Source: Bacillus sp. FJAT-27445
GTDB lineage: Bacteria; Bacillota; Bacilli; Bacillales; Cytobacillaceae
Reading direction: 5' to 3'
DNA length: 64,000 bases
Assembly (NCBI RefSeq): GCF_001510665.1
Contig: NZ_LMTI01000001.1
Location: 516,252-580,251 of the forward strand
Positions 8,321 to 17,244 of the stretch are shown in pieces (the first letter of the stretch is position 1; every line of letters starts with the position of its first letter). The translations under genes were made by a program, and so were the position numbers. The notes beneath the pieces were generated by a model. It did no database searches. It saw nothing but the letters and a program-made list of their open reading frames with translations, and was not told the DNA's origin.

Positions 8321-10006
8321 ATGAATAAAGGTAAATTTCTGATCGTCTCACTAATTGCTGTTGTTGTATTTTTTGGGGTTGTCTATGCTGGCATCTCGCT
8401 TACTTCGAATCTAGGAAAATCTAAAAAACAGATTACGGCTGAAAATGCTGAAGCACAGCTGGATAAAATGTATTCCAAGATCGATGTGACAAAAGGAAAG
8501 CCTGCTAAAGGGCAGATTGACTTAAATCCAGCGGATCTGGCTGAAGAACTGCCTGATATCAATAAGTTTCCTGTAACCGTCGAAAATTCAACCGAATCAT
8601 TTGTTGAAATCTTCTCGTCGCCTGAAAAAACGGGCAAAGGGAATGATTCATGGCTAAACGAAGTAGCAAAAGACTACAACGCTGCAAAGCTCCAAGTGGA
8701 TGGAAAGGTCGTCAGTGTGAAGATTCGAAGCATTGCCTCTGGTACAGCAACAGACTATATCAAATCAGGAAAATATGTTCCCGACGCCTTTACCCCTTCT
8801 AATGAGTTTTGGGGAGAGATGGTTAAAGATAGCGGGGTAACAGCTGAATTAATTTCAAAAAGGATGGTCGGAAACGTGCCTGGCCTTGTCATCAAGAAAA
8901 AGAAATATGACCAGTTAGTTGACAAATATGGCTCGGTAAATGTGAAAACTGTTACGGATGCGATGGCGAAAAATGATTTTGCCATGGGATATACCGATCC
9001 ATTCGCAAGTTCGACAGGCCTTAATCTCCTTTTGACCGCTTTAAACACTTTTGACAAATCCAACCTTCTGGGGGAAAAGGCAGTACAGGGTTTCGAACAA
9101 TTTCAATCGAATGTGCCATTCACAGCATCTACGACATTGCAGATGCGGGAAGCAGCCAAATCGGGTGCGTTGGATGGGTTCGTGCTTGAGTATCAAACAT
9201 TCATCAATTCACCTGATTTGAAGGATTCATATGTATTCACTCCGTTTGGCGTCCGCCATGACAGCCCATTGTATGCCATTGGCAATATCTCTGATGAGAA
9301 AAAGCAAATCATTCAACAATTTGCCCAATTCTCCCAGGAGAAAAAGTATCAGGAACTCGGCAAGAAATACGGATTTAATGGCCTTGATTCTTACGCACCG
9401 GAAATGCAAACGGTTGACGGCGCCACTCTTTCGGCCGCTCAAAAGCTATGGAAAGACAAGAAAAACGCCAATAAGCCGATTGTAGCAGTGTTTGTTGCGG
9501 ATGTTTCTGGAAGCATGAATGGAGAACCAATGAACAGAATGAAAGAAAGCTTGCTTAAAGGCCAGAAATATCTTGGCAAAAATAACAGCATTGGGTTGGT
9601 TACTTATTCTGATGATGTAGAAATCAATTTGCCGATTGCTCCATTCGATACGAACCAGCAATCATACTTTGTCGGAGCTGTCGAAGGCCTGCAGGCAAAC
9701 GGGGGAACCGCGACATATGATGGGATTGTCGTCGCCATGAAATTGCTGAAGGATGAAATGAAGATGAACCCTGATGTGACCCCTCTCATTTTCGTTTTGA
9801 GCGACGGGGAAACGAATCGGGGACACTCATTGGACGACATCCGCGGATTAATTCAGGCTTATAAGGTTCCAATCTATACAATCGGATATAACGCTAACCT
9901 CAAGGCTCTTCAGACCATTTCATCGATCAATGAAGCAGCGAGTATTAATGCTGATTCAGATGACGTCGTCTATAAGATTAAAAACCTGTTCAACGTACAA
10001 TTGTAA
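8321..10006 (+). CDS. Extracytoplasmic solute-binding-like domain fused to a VWA domain
   Basis: A 561-aa protein. An N-terminal signal anchor (about 7-27) puts the rest outside the membrane. Residues about 75-370 resemble a type-2 periplasmic binding protein (SFVEIFSSPEKTGKG, FAMGYTDPFASSTGLN, TPFGVRHDSPLYAIG, as in molybdate/phosphate-binding folds). Residues about 388-561 form a von Willebrand A domain with a full MIDAS site: DVSGS from 394, Thr in GGTATYD, and Asp in LSDGET. The protein therefore probably binds a metal-dependent protein ligand as well as a small oxyanion-like solute. It lies between a membrane protein and a TelA-family protein in one operon. The pairing suggests envelope stress or tolerance, which is inference. 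Confidence 0.85.
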   Translation: MNKGKFLIVSLIAVVVFFGVVYAGISLTSNLGKSKKQITAENAEAQLDKMYSKIDVTKGKPAKGQIDLNPADLAEELPDINKFPVTVENSTESFVEIFSSPEKTGKGNDSWLNEVAKDYNAAKLQVDGKVVSVKIRSIASGTATDYIKSGKYVPDAFTPSNEFWGEMVKDSGVTAELISKRMVGNVPGLVIKKKKYDQLVDKYGSVNVKTVTDAMAKNDFAMGYTDPFASSTGLNLLLTALNTFDKSNLLGEKAVQGFEQFQSNVPFTASTTLQMREAAKSGALDGFVLEYQTFINSPDLKDSYVFTPFGVRHDSPLYAIGNISDEKKQIIQQFAQFSQEKKYQELGKKYGFNGLDSYAPEMQTVDGATLSAAQKLWKDKKNANKPIVAVFVADVSGSMNGEPMNRMKESLLKGQKYLGKNNSIGLVTYSDDVEINLPIAPFDTNQQSYFVGAVEGLQANGGTATYDGIVVAMKLLKDEMKMNPDVTPLIFVLSDGETNRGHSLDDIRGLIQAYKVPIYTIGYNANLKALQTISSINEAASINADSDDVVYKIKNLFNVQL

Positions 10007-10064
10007 TTTTCACGCCAATTAAAAGCATGAGCTTGTAAAATACACTATAACGGGGGGAAAACCT

Positions 10065-11213
10065 ATGTCGTTTTCAATGACTGTTGCAAGTCCTGAAGAA
10101 GTAAAGGCGCTTATCGAAGAACAAGTCAAACCTGTTCCAGAGGAAATTTCAGAGCTGCAAAAGGCAGCCAATCAGAACGTTTCAACGATTATGGGATTGG
10201 ATGTCGAATCACTTGATCAGCGAAGTGAAGTATTAAAAAGCATCGAAAGTTTCGGGTTAAACACAATGAAGGCTTCGTCCAACAAGAACTCACTTCTTCA
10301 AGTGTCGGTCGGGAACCTGGCAAAACAGGGCGATGAAGGAAGCCGTGTCGCAAAAGGCCTTACTGACCTTCAAACTCAATTGAAGGACCTCGATCCAAGT
10401 GTGATCGATTTTGCAAAAACGGGCTTTCTTGGGAAGCTGTTCAACCCTCTTCGGGCGTACTTCCAGAAGTACGAAAAAGCGGACAGCGTCATTTCGGATA
10501 TTGTAACAAGCTTAGAAAAAGGAAAAGTGACTTTGAAAAATGACAATACGACGCTTCAAATCGAACAGCAGGGACTTCGGGATTTAACGAAAATCCTTCG
10601 AAAAGAAATTGAACTTGGATCGTTGATGGATGAAGCGATCGAAGCTCAAATCGAACAGGCTAAAACAAGAGGTGAAGACCCGGATAAAATTCGATTCATC
10701 ACAGAAGAATTGTTATTTCCGCTCCGTCAGCGAGTAATGGATTTGCAGCAAATGCTCACAGTTAACCAGCAAGGGATTATTGCGTATGAAGTCGTCATCC
10801 GCAACAACAGGGAACTGATCCGTGGTGTTGAACGGGCTAAAACCGTTACGGTTTCCGCTTTGAAAATTGCTGTTACCGTAGCAAGTGCTTTGTACAATCA
10901 GAAGATTGTCTTAAAAAAGATCGAAGCCCTTAACGCAACAACGAACGATTTGATTGCAGGAACTAGCAAAATGCTGAAAGTGCAAGGTGTGGAAATTCAA
11001 AAGCAGGCAATGGAATCAAGCGTTTCTGTTGAGACATTGAAAGTCGCGTTTGCTGATGTAATCGAGGCGATGGACTCAATCAGTACGTACAAACAGGAAG
11101 CATTGCCGAAAATGCGTGAAACCATCAACCAATTCAAAGAGTTGGCTGAAACAGGCGAAAAACAGATTCAGCGTCTCGAAAAAGGCAATGAAGTAAACCT
11201 CCTAAGTAATTAA
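10065..11213 (+). CDS. TelA family (toxic anion resistance) protein
   Basis: A 382-aa, almost entirely alpha-helical protein that matches the TelA/YaaN/YceH family in length and in its central RVMDLQQMLTVNQQGIIAYEVVIRNNRELIRGVERAKTV-type region (about 225-265), the most conserved part of the family. TelA homologues are linked to tellurite and other toxic anion tolerance and to envelope antimicrobial resistance, but the molecular action is not settled. The start ATG has a GGGGGG ribosome site. It is the last gene of a three-gene operon, 58 bases after the VWA protein. No TerD-like genes are present. Confidence 0.85.
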   Translation: MSFSMTVASPEEVKALIEEQVKPVPEEISELQKAANQNVSTIMGLDVESLDQRSEVLKSIESFGLNTMKASSNKNSLLQVSVGNLAKQGDEGSRVAKGLTDLQTQLKDLDPSVIDFAKTGFLGKLFNPLRAYFQKYEKADSVISDIVTSLEKGKVTLKNDNTTLQIEQQGLRDLTKILRKEIELGSLMDEAIEAQIEQAKTRGEDPDKIRFITEELLFPLRQRVMDLQQMLTVNQQGIIAYEVVIRNNRELIRGVERAKTVTVSALKIAVTVASALYNQKIVLKKIEALNATTNDLIAGTSKMLKVQGVEIQKQAMESSVSVETLKVAFADVIEAMDSISTYKQEALPKMRETINQFKELAETGEKQIQRLEKGNEVNLLSN

Positions 11214-11604
11214 AATTATAAGAAATAATAATTCCCCTCAGCTAAATTAATCGTTTCAATCTGATCCGGTATACAATGACCCGGCCGTAACGAATATAGT
11301 TGCTGAGATTCTCCAAAATGCAAATGATAATAATATTTAAGAAGTAAAGGAATTCCCAGCCTTGCCGCCATCAGAAGACTTTGCTTCTTTTGCATTGCTC
11401 GTACTCCAAAAGGGGTGGAGTAGCCTTATTTTAACCATAACCCTAAATATGATATTGATGAAGAATCGCTGGTTGTCGCTGCCAAGGCAGTTGGACATAT
11501 TGTATGTGGCTTTTATGGATTAGACTAGAAAAAATAGGTCTGGATAACCTTTTCCTCCTTGGGTTATAATGAGTTTTTGTTTTGTGACGAAAAGGTGAAA
11601 TTTC
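11214..11604. other. Intergenic region with decayed coding scraps
   Basis: No intact gene. Two short open stretches read like protein ends: one ending at 11340 (DPAVTNIVAEILQNANDNNI) and one ending at 11528 (DEESLVVAAKAVGHIVCGFYGLD). Neither has a start codon or ribosome site, and they lie in different frames. They are best seen as remnants of lost genes. Confidence 0.4.
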
Positions 11605-11640
11605 AATCAGTGGAGGTTTTCATCCCTCCACTGATTTTTA
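11605..11640 (+). terminator. Strong terminator upstream of the TRIC gene
   Basis: AATCAGTGGAGG and CCTCCACTGATT pair perfectly over 12 bp with an 8-base loop, then TTTT. It lies 48 bases before the TRIC start, so it either ends upstream transcription or attenuates the channel gene. Confidence 0.75.
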
Positions 11641-11687
11641 GTTACATCTATTACGAATACACTCGGTGAAAGGAGGGGTGCGCTTTT

Positions 11688-12308
11688 ACGTGGGACATAC
11701 TTAATATCATTGGTACCCTTGCTTTCGCAATAAGTGGTGCCCTTATAGCCAGGGAAGAGGATTATGATATCCTTGGAATTTACGTTCTTGGGTTTACGAC
11801 TGCTTTCGGGGGAGGTCTTGTCCGAAACTTATTAATTGGAATTCCGATTGAAAACACGTGGATGCAAGGGAACTTATTTCAAATAGCCTTTTTCGCGATT
11901 ACGCTTGTCTTTCTGTTGCCCAATAAATGGCTTGACCAAATTAAAAATTGGATTGTCTTTTTTGATGCGATTGGTCTGGCGGCATTTGCGATCCAGGGAG
12001 CGAACTATGCAGTTTCGGTTAGTGCGCCTTTCATTGCCGTCATCATCGCCTCGACGATTACCGGTGCAGGCGGCGGGATGATACGTGATGTCTTTGCTGG
12101 CCGAAAGCCTATGATTTTTCATTCTGAAATTTATGCTTTATGGGCAGCGCTTGCCGGTTTCGCAATCGGTTTAGACTTGATACGTGGGCCTTACATGACA
12201 GCGTTCCTGTTGATTCTTATTGTATTCTTAAGGATTATATCGGTTCGCTATAATTGGAATTTGCCACATAACATCCCTTATGAAAATAAGAGAAGTATGG
12301 GTGGTTAA
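11688..12308 (+). CDS. TRIC-type (YvgT-like, UPF0126) trimeric cation channel with ACG start
   Basis: A 206-aa polytopic membrane protein of the prokaryotic TRIC family, which forms trimeric monovalent-cation channels. Both halves carry the diagnostic glycine motif: AFGGGLVRN and GAGGGMIRD, in an internal duplication of three helices each, plus a seventh helix. The reading frame continues upstream of the first ATG (11862) for 58 codons of clearly homologous sequence (WDILNIIGTLAFAISGALIA). In that frame the only start consistent with the GGAGGGG site is ACG at 11688, where family members have ATG; no ATG, GTG or TTG occurs between the ribosome site and that codon. It is either a rare ACG start or a crippled gene. 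It is monocistronic with a terminator. Confidence 0.75.
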   Translation, partial: TWDILNIIGTLAFAISGALIAREEDYDILGIYVLGFTTAFGGGLVRNLLIGIPIENTWMQGNLFQIAFFAITLVFLLPNKWLDQIKNWIVFFDAIGLAAFAIQGANYAVSVSAPFIAVIIASTITGAGGGMIRDVFAGRKPMIFHSEIYALWAALAGFAIGLDLIRGPYMTAFLLILIVFLRIISVRYNWNLPHNIPYENKRSMGG

Positions 12309-12358
12309 GCCAAATGGTAAAGCCTTAATTCACTGTTTATTATCATAGATAAACAATC

Positions 12359-12392
12359 GGGCACTCGTCTTTAGCAAAGATGAGTGCCTTTT
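12359..12392 (+). terminator. Terminator after the TRIC gene
   Basis: GGGCACTCGTCTTT pairs with AAAGATGAGTGCC around a 3-base loop, followed by TTTT. Confidence 0.85.
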
Positions 12393-12563
12393 AGTACATA
12401 ATAATAGAACAAGTTGTACGGAACTTAGTTTTTTACGTATAGAGGAGGTATGTTAAGGGGAACCAGCGCCGTTACGAGTATCTGTTTGCGCGCCAATTTG
12501 TACTTCTATATTTCTCAGGCGCAATTCAAAGAACGATTAAGTTGCTAAAAAGCAAAATTAAAT

Positions 12564-12590
12564 TAGACCGACAAAATTCATGTCGGTCTA
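12564..12590 (-). terminator. Terminator of the 48-aa minus-strand gene
   Basis: TAGACCGAC and GTCGGTCTA form a perfect 9-bp stem with a 9-base loop, 15 bases beyond the small gene's stop. The minus-strand side is followed by AATTTAATTTT. Confidence 0.7.
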
Positions 12591-12604
12591 CTAGTAAAAA
12601 ATTC

Positions 12605-12751
12605 TTAATCCCTCATTGCTCCTGCTTCACGCGAAGTCATTGCTCCTTGTCCTGCGTTTACATCTTGCTGTATATCCTGTTTCACTTTTCGGCTGTCGGT
12701 GCCTGTGGATTTAATAGCGTTGTTTCTGTTTTGCTGTTGATTCTGCTTCAT
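12605..12751 (-). CDS. Small Gln-rich protein, gamma-type SASP-like
   Basis: A 48-aa gene too short for routine ORF calling. It begins MKQNQQQNRNNAIKSTGTD and ends GAMTSREAGAMRD. GAGGAGG lies nine bases before ATG, and its own terminator follows the stop, so it is almost surely expressed. Composition (Gln, Asn, Lys, Gly; no Cys or Trp) and the TGTDxxxVKQ plus GQG pattern recall gamma-type small acid-soluble spore proteins, which are amino-acid stores in spores rather than DNA binders. The resemblance is short, so the family call is tentative, while the gene itself is well supported. Confidence 0.65.
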   Translation of the reverse strand: MKQNQQQNRNNAIKSTGTDSRKVKQDIQQDVNAGQGAMTSREAGAMRD

Positions 12752-12888
12752 TTTCGATAACCTCCTCTAATTTGGTTATCCATTATTATTAGCAAAATCG
12801 GACGTTGTATATTCTTGGTCTTCTTTTAAAGAAAGGGATTTACTGTATTTTTATGGAAATTTTTAATCCGTGGAAATATGTATTTAAA

Positions 12889-13515
12889 TTATAGTTCCTT
12901 CGATGACACTGGCAAGAAAAGCTTAATTCCGCGTTTGTTCATTGGCAGGATTTTTAAATCTGCGATTAGGTGACTGACATAGCCTCCTAAACATGTATAG
13001 AATACCCCCTCGATTCCGAGTGATGCCTCCAATTTATAAGCAATGAATCCGAAGAAGATAACCCCCAGGAGTGAATGGGTGTAACTGCGGTGCGAAGAAA
13101 AGGACGCGATAATAACGTAGACTCCCAGTAGGATTAACCAAAGTTCGTCCAAGGAAAAACCTCCCGCAATGACCACAGCTCCGGTAATCGTCAGCATATG
13201 TTTTTGCTTTATAAACGATGCAACCACATTGATCATTACTCCGATGCCGAGTCCGAGCCATCTTTCAGTCGCTGTTTTCTCAATAAAACTGTACAAAATC
13301 ATGAGTATGCCAATTAACTGGGCGGATAATCTAATCATCTTATGCGACAACGTAATTTTGCCGCGAAGCTTCCCGTCAATATCTAGATCAGGCATCAAGC
13401 CTGAAATGCCTCCTAATCCGACAAGCAAGAGTGTTGCGGACGGAGAGGCTGTAAATGAATTGGCTACAACAAACCCTGTTGCTGCTCCAATTGCTGCGTG
13501 CGATGTGCCATTCAT
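12889..13515 (-). CDS. YdjM-like membrane-bound metal-dependent hydrolase (DUF457)
   Basis: A 208-aa integral membrane protein with the YdjM/LexA-regulated hydrolase family pattern: an N-terminal MNGTSHAAIGAATG with a conserved His, the acidic PDLDID motif after the first helices, SHRSYTHSLLGV with its His/Arg cluster, and GGYVSHLIADLKT-like GYVSHLIADLK near residue 185. These histidines and aspartates are the presumed metal ligands. Several membrane helices separate the motifs. I chose ATG at 13515 rather than 13521 because AAGGAG lies eight bases upstream of it but only two bases from the other. It stands alone on the minus strand. Substrate unknown; B. subtilis homologues affect cell-wall or phospholipid traits. 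Confidence 0.85.
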   Translation of the reverse strand: MNGTSHAAIGAATGFVVANSFTASPSATLLLVGLGGISGLMPDLDIDGKLRGKITLSHKMIRLSAQLIGILMILYSFIEKTATERWLGLGIGVMINVVASFIKQKHMLTITGAVVIAGGFSLDELWLILLGVYVIIASFSSHRSYTHSLLGVIFFGFIAYKLEASLGIEGVFYTCLGGYVSHLIADLKILPMNKRGIKLFLPVSSKEL

Positions 13516-13703
13516 ATTCATTTCTCCTTAAAAATTTATGTAAAAAACCATAAATCTTATTGTACACCAAAACATTTGTTCTGTAGAGGGGTGATAGATA
13601 AAATACCAATCGAGGCCCCGTTCTTTTTGTAAAATCATTCATTTTGATTATAAAATCAGAGCATTTGGAGGACCATAATGCCATCGATACTGGAGGTGGT
13701 TTT

Positions 13704-13901
13704 ATGGAACAAAACAAAAAGAATTTCACATCAGTCGGCACGGATATCGAAGAAGTGAAACGGCTGAACACCGAGTCCGGATTGTCCTATAACGAGGTAA
13801 AGGACCTACTAGCAAAAACAGGCGGAAAGGGAACAGCGATGTATAGTGATACGGATATCGAGGAAGTAAAACGGCAAATACATCCTGGCAGTGAAGAATA
13901 A
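13704..13901 (+). CDS. Small protein with repeated TDIEEVKR motif, gamma-SASP-like
   Basis: A 65-aa protein starting MEQNKKNFTSVGTD, with GGAGGTGG five to six bases before ATG. The motif TDIEEVKR occurs twice (about residues 13-20 and 51-58), each preceded by a Gly, Ser or Asp segment. Gamma-type small acid-soluble spore proteins have a similar duplicated GTDxxEVKxQN design, so this may be a divergent member. It also has the look of a small helix-pair DNA-associated protein. Location upstream of a strong terminator makes it a single-gene unit. No sigma-G or sigma-K promoter could be assigned. Confidence 0.65.
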   Translation: MEQNKKNFTSVGTDIEEVKRLNTESGLSYNEVKDLLAKTGGKGTAMYSDTDIEEVKRQIHPGSEE

Positions 13902-13911
13902 ATCTATGAGG

Positions 13912-13955
13912 AAACCCCATTCGGATACGATATTGTTTCGGAATGGGGTTTTTCT
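13912..13955 (+). terminator. Terminator after the 65-aa gene
   Basis: AAACCCCATTCGGA pairs with TTTCGGAATGGGGTTT with small mismatches, followed by a T-run. Confidence 0.85.
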
Positions 13956-14050
13956 TCTGTTATTTTTTTAATGTTGATAATTGGGTAAATCTTAAGGAAA
14001 ACCAACTTACAAAGGTTTCCCGATTTTAGTGTTGTTCTATTCAGTAGCGT

Positions 14051-14392
14051 TTATCTGCTCGCAAAGCCTTTCCCTACAACTGTTTTTTTGTCCAAATCAA
14101 CAAAAACCGTAAGTTTTCCCGAGGAATCCGTCTCAGTATTATTAAAAGTAACAGAATAAACTTGGTCTTTGTCATATTCCTTATCTATGTAAGATTTGTT
14201 TTCACCACTAACTGTTATTTTCTCTACGATTGAATCTTTCGGGCTTACAGGTATTAAATGTTGTTCTTCATCTGTAAGACTATTGAATGCGATCATTTCA
14301 ATCGGTAATTTTCCATTAGGTTTAATGAAATTGCAACCCATCACAGTTGAAAATAAAACAATTAACACTGGAATAAATACTAATTTTTTCAA
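14051..14392 (-). CDS. Small lipoprotein of unknown function
   Basis: A 113-aa protein with a typical lipoprotein signal: KK, a hydrophobic stretch VFIPVLIVLF, then a lipobox STVMGC with Cys20. It should be attached to the outer face of the membrane. The rest is polar with beta-strand character (YSVTFNNTETDSSGKLTVFVDL). The start is TTG at 14392, supported by AAAGGAGG eight bases upstream; the longer frame would bury the signal peptide behind 11 charged residues. I do not recognise a family. It lies next to, but not clearly in an operon with, the acetyltransferase gene on the same strand. Confidence 0.7.
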   Translation of the reverse strand: MKKLVFIPVLIVLFSTVMGCNFIKPNGKLPIEMIAFNSLTDEEQHLIPVSPKDSIVEKITVSGENKSYIDKEYDKDQVYSVTFNNTETDSSGKLTVFVDLDKKTVVGKGFASR

Positions 14393-14444
14393 TATATCTG
14401 CCTCCTTTCCATAAGTGACGAACATACTTTATATTAGTTTCTTT

Positions 14445-14990
14445 TTAATTCCAGTTATTTATCAAACCATCTTTTCCAATTCTCATTATGTATTCATCTC
14501 CATCATCTGTCCTTACTGTCTTTACATATTTGAAACCAACTTTTTCATATGTTTTTATTGAGTTTTCATTATCGGGTTCAGGCCCTAATATACAACTATC
14601 TGAATCACTAAGAGAGAATACAATCTCCTTTAAAAACCTGCCAACGATTTGTTTGCCTAATCCATTATGAATGAACTCTTCTTCGCCAATGAATAGATCC
14701 AGACAGGATGCATTTTCATCTATTGCTACCTGTGTTGCATAATCAGGATAGTCGTTTATTTTATAAGTTTGTATATAGCCAATAGGCTTATTTTCATAAG
14801 AAATGATATAACTTTGTGTAGATTTTTCATTGTTTATGTATGGTAAGTACTTTTCTTTAACCTCATCAATGGTCATTTGTTTTTTGCCATACCATTGGGC
14901 AGCAAAACCATTGTTTAACCATTTATGCATTTTATCCAAGTCGTTACTATCCAGTTTTCTAAAGCTTAATAAATTGAAATCATAGCCCAT
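14445..14990 (-). CDS. GNAT acetyltransferase, AAC(6')-like
   Basis: A 181-aa GNAT protein. The order of segments is that of the AAC(6')-I / RimJ-like acetyltransferase group: MHKWLNNGFAAQWYGKKQMT, the central EKYLPYINNE and KPIGYIQTYKI, the family-typical DLFIGEEEFIHNGLGKQIV acetyl-CoA loop (about 105-123), and NENSIKTYEKVGF. Aminoglycoside 6'-N-acetyltransferases share all of these, but so do many housekeeping relatives, so resistance is not implied. GGAGG precedes ATG 14990 by eight bases; an upstream TTG overlaps the site. The gene lies at the left edge of the decay zone. Confidence 0.8.
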   Translation of the reverse strand: MGYDFNLLSFRKLDSNDLDKMHKWLNNGFAAQWYGKKQMTIDEVKEKYLPYINNEKSTQSYIISYENKPIGYIQTYKINDYPDYATQVAIDENASCLDLFIGEEEFIHNGLGKQIVGRFLKEIVFSLSDSDSCILGPEPDNENSIKTYEKVGFKYVKTVRTDDGDEYIMRIGKDGLINNWN

Positions 14991-15194
14991 AGCCAATTCC
15001 TCCAATTTTTTAATTTGCTTTTATAGCCCGGAATATTAGTGGAACTTTCCTCGTTACGAGCGACCTTCACCTTGCCCCTTGTGAATCAATAAAGGAAACC
15101 ACACGTTTTTTCTAATTGTACCAACTCTTAAATTACTTGAATATAAAAATCAAATTCAACCTTTTGAAACACGTTTACAATTTTTCTCTATTAT

Positions 15195-15220
15195 TGAAAC
15201 AAATAACGATTTGTTTCGAT
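15195..15220 (+). promoter_or_regulatory. ECF-type promoter of the decayed sigma copy
   Basis: TGAAAC (15195-15200), 16 bases, then CGAT (15217-15220). It matches the element at 3403-3430 in spacing and sequence, and includes a 9-bp inverted repeat GAAACAAAT/ATTTGTTTC. Confidence 0.6.
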
Positions 15221-15243
15221 TTGTTTTATAAAGGGGGGAGTCG

Positions 15244-15773
15244 GTGGGGGAGCAGTTGGAATTGAAACATTATTTTAGGACTAAAATCGGGATGTTTATC
15301 AGTTTTGCTTGTATTTTACGCATTCTGTCCAGGACGTTGAAGATATAACGCAGGAAACGTTCATTAAAGCAATTAAAAATATACGGACGCTGACGAATTC
15401 GGACCGGGGGAAGTACTGGCTTTTGGCAATCGCGAGGAACACAGCTATCGACCATTTGCGGAAAAGAAAAATGAAGGAGTTCCTACCCGATTTTTTTGAA
15501 AAAATCATCTCGGGCGAACAATCAATTGACGACCATATTCTTCGTAAGGAAGAGTGGGAAGAAGTGCATCATGCGTTATTAAAAATGAAACCCCATTACC
15601 GGGCAATAATGATCTTACGGGGAATCCAGGGACTGACGGTAAGTGAAACCGAGGAAATACTGAAAATCACAGAATTGAAGGTAAGGGTCGACTTTCATCG
15701 GGCCGTCAAGATTTTGAAAAAAGAAATGCAGGACAGGGAGAGAAAGGTGATAAGCGATGAATACAAACGATGA
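15244..15773 (+). pseudogene. Decayed ECF sigma factor (copy 2)
   Basis: The sequence is a close paralogue of the sigma gene at 3453-4001 over its full length. Against that copy, one base is missing at about 15260, and in the ancestral frame stop codons stand at 15276 (TAG) and 15282 (TAA). From about 15309 the frame is open to the end and still encodes sigma regions 2 and 4 (DVEDITQETFIKAIKN, LTVSETEEILKITELKV). A shortened product starting at the internal TTG would lack the beginning of region 2, so it is probably inactive. The promoter is retained. Confidence 0.85.
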
Positions 15774-17244
15774 ATTGACTCGTGAGGTAAAACAATTGCT
15801 GAGGTCTATTAAAAATCACTCTTCGCTGGAACCTCGGCAGCAAATTGTGTATGAATTGCAGCATAAAATATGGGAAGCCAAATCCAGCGACAAAACGCGC
15901 TTCAACCTAAAGCCGCTAGCAGCTGTTTGTGTCGCCGCATTGCATTTCGCACTCGTTGTCCTTTCCAATAAAGATTTACTTGATTTGGAACTCGCGGGGG
16001 AAACGGAGAAACCGTTTGCGATTGGTGAGGAATCCAGCTTAACGCTGCTACGGACAATTGAGTAGGGGGACGGAAAAGGCCAGGCTGGCTTGACGTTCAT
16101 GGGCGAAAACGAAACATTACCCGTCACGATGACCAGCTTTGATGTGGAGGACGATACATTTTATTTACTGGATGAAGCGAAGAGGCAGGTCCTCATTGTT
16201 GGAAAAAATGGCAAGACAAACTCTTTTCCTATTAAGGGAAACAACCAAATGACAGGCACCCTGAAAGATATCCTTGTCACACCGGATAAACAAATTTACA
16301 TCTTGAACACCTGGGATCCATTCGTTGTGTATCAATATACCGAGAATGGAAAGCTCGTTAAAACCCACGAATTTAAGGCCGAGCTGTTCCATCCGGATGA
16401 GCTCATTTTTGTTAAAAATATCGGTATTTTGGCAAGCCAAAGCCAGGAACGGTTCCTGAATATTGAAACCAGCGAAATGGTGGAAGGAAAATCACTTCCT
16501 TTTCAAATGGCAACGGTCAATCGAAAAGAAGCGGTCATCACCATCAATAAGGATGGAAAGCCGACGGAGCTGACGATTCCATACGAAGAGGGGATGGGAC
16601 AAAGTGCAGTCGAAGCCATCACGGATCGGGAAATCAACTTTACGAAAACAGAGTAGCCGGCGGTGTATAAATCCCTATCGGAAACACATGTTTTCGCCTA
16701 TAACAAACAAGGCGAAACACTTGGAGGCATCCGGATTCCGATTGAAAAACTGATTGAAGTTCCGCAAACAATCAAGTCGAATATAAAGGTGGATAAAAAC
16801 AAAACCTACTTCCTCTCCACAGAGAAGAAGCATATCGCCATCTATGAATTAACCCTTGGGAAAAGGTTTGAAAGCTTTATCCAAAACCAAGCCGCTGAGG
16901 CGAAAATAGGCTTCGATTATAAAACTTTTGGCCGGCTATTCCCAGAACTCGAGTATGAAATAAAAAAGCTATTCACAACCGGCACGATTTTCTCGCAATA
17001 CGGCGATGAAGACAGCCTAAATGGCGTCGCCATCGACGAATCTGGAACAGTGGTTGTAGACTTTAATGAATTCCACGCCGGAGGCCCATCCAGCCATCAA
17101 GCCGGCGAAATAGGCAAAGCCCTGAATGAAGCCATATTTCAAAAGTTCCCGGAAGTGCAAAAAGTATATCTTCAATTCGACGGAAGCTTCAGCGCCTGGT
17201 GCATCTGGATGCAAACAAGCGAAGAGCCGTGGGTACGGCCGTAA
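15757..17244 (+). pseudogene. Decayed membrane anti-sigma-like/GerMN protein (copy 2)
   Basis: A full-length paralogue of the 495-aa protein at 3967-5454, overlapping the sigma copy as in copy 1. The frame is kept throughout except for two amber codons: TAG at 16063 where copy 1 has Tyr, and TAG at 16654 where copy 1 has Gln. The membrane helix is also altered (AVCVAALHFALVVLS). The absence of frameshifts points to recent inactivation. The 3' end still encodes the intact GerMN-like domain. Confidence 0.85.

Noticed and set aside
12450..12548. 32-aa frame after GAGGAGG (MLRGTSAVTSIC)
   Set aside because: A good ribosome site, but the peptide has no recognisable character and overlaps no conserved element; too weak to list as a gene.
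14445..14990. Aminoglycoside resistance gene
   Set aside because: AAC(6')-like segments are shared with many non-resistance GNAT enzymes, and no mobile or resistance context is present.
15757..17244. Amber codons read through or recoded in the GerMN-like gene
   Set aside because: Two TAGs stand where the intact copy has Tyr and Gln, no recoding signal is seen, and the upstream sigma copy is also frameshifted, so decay is simpler.
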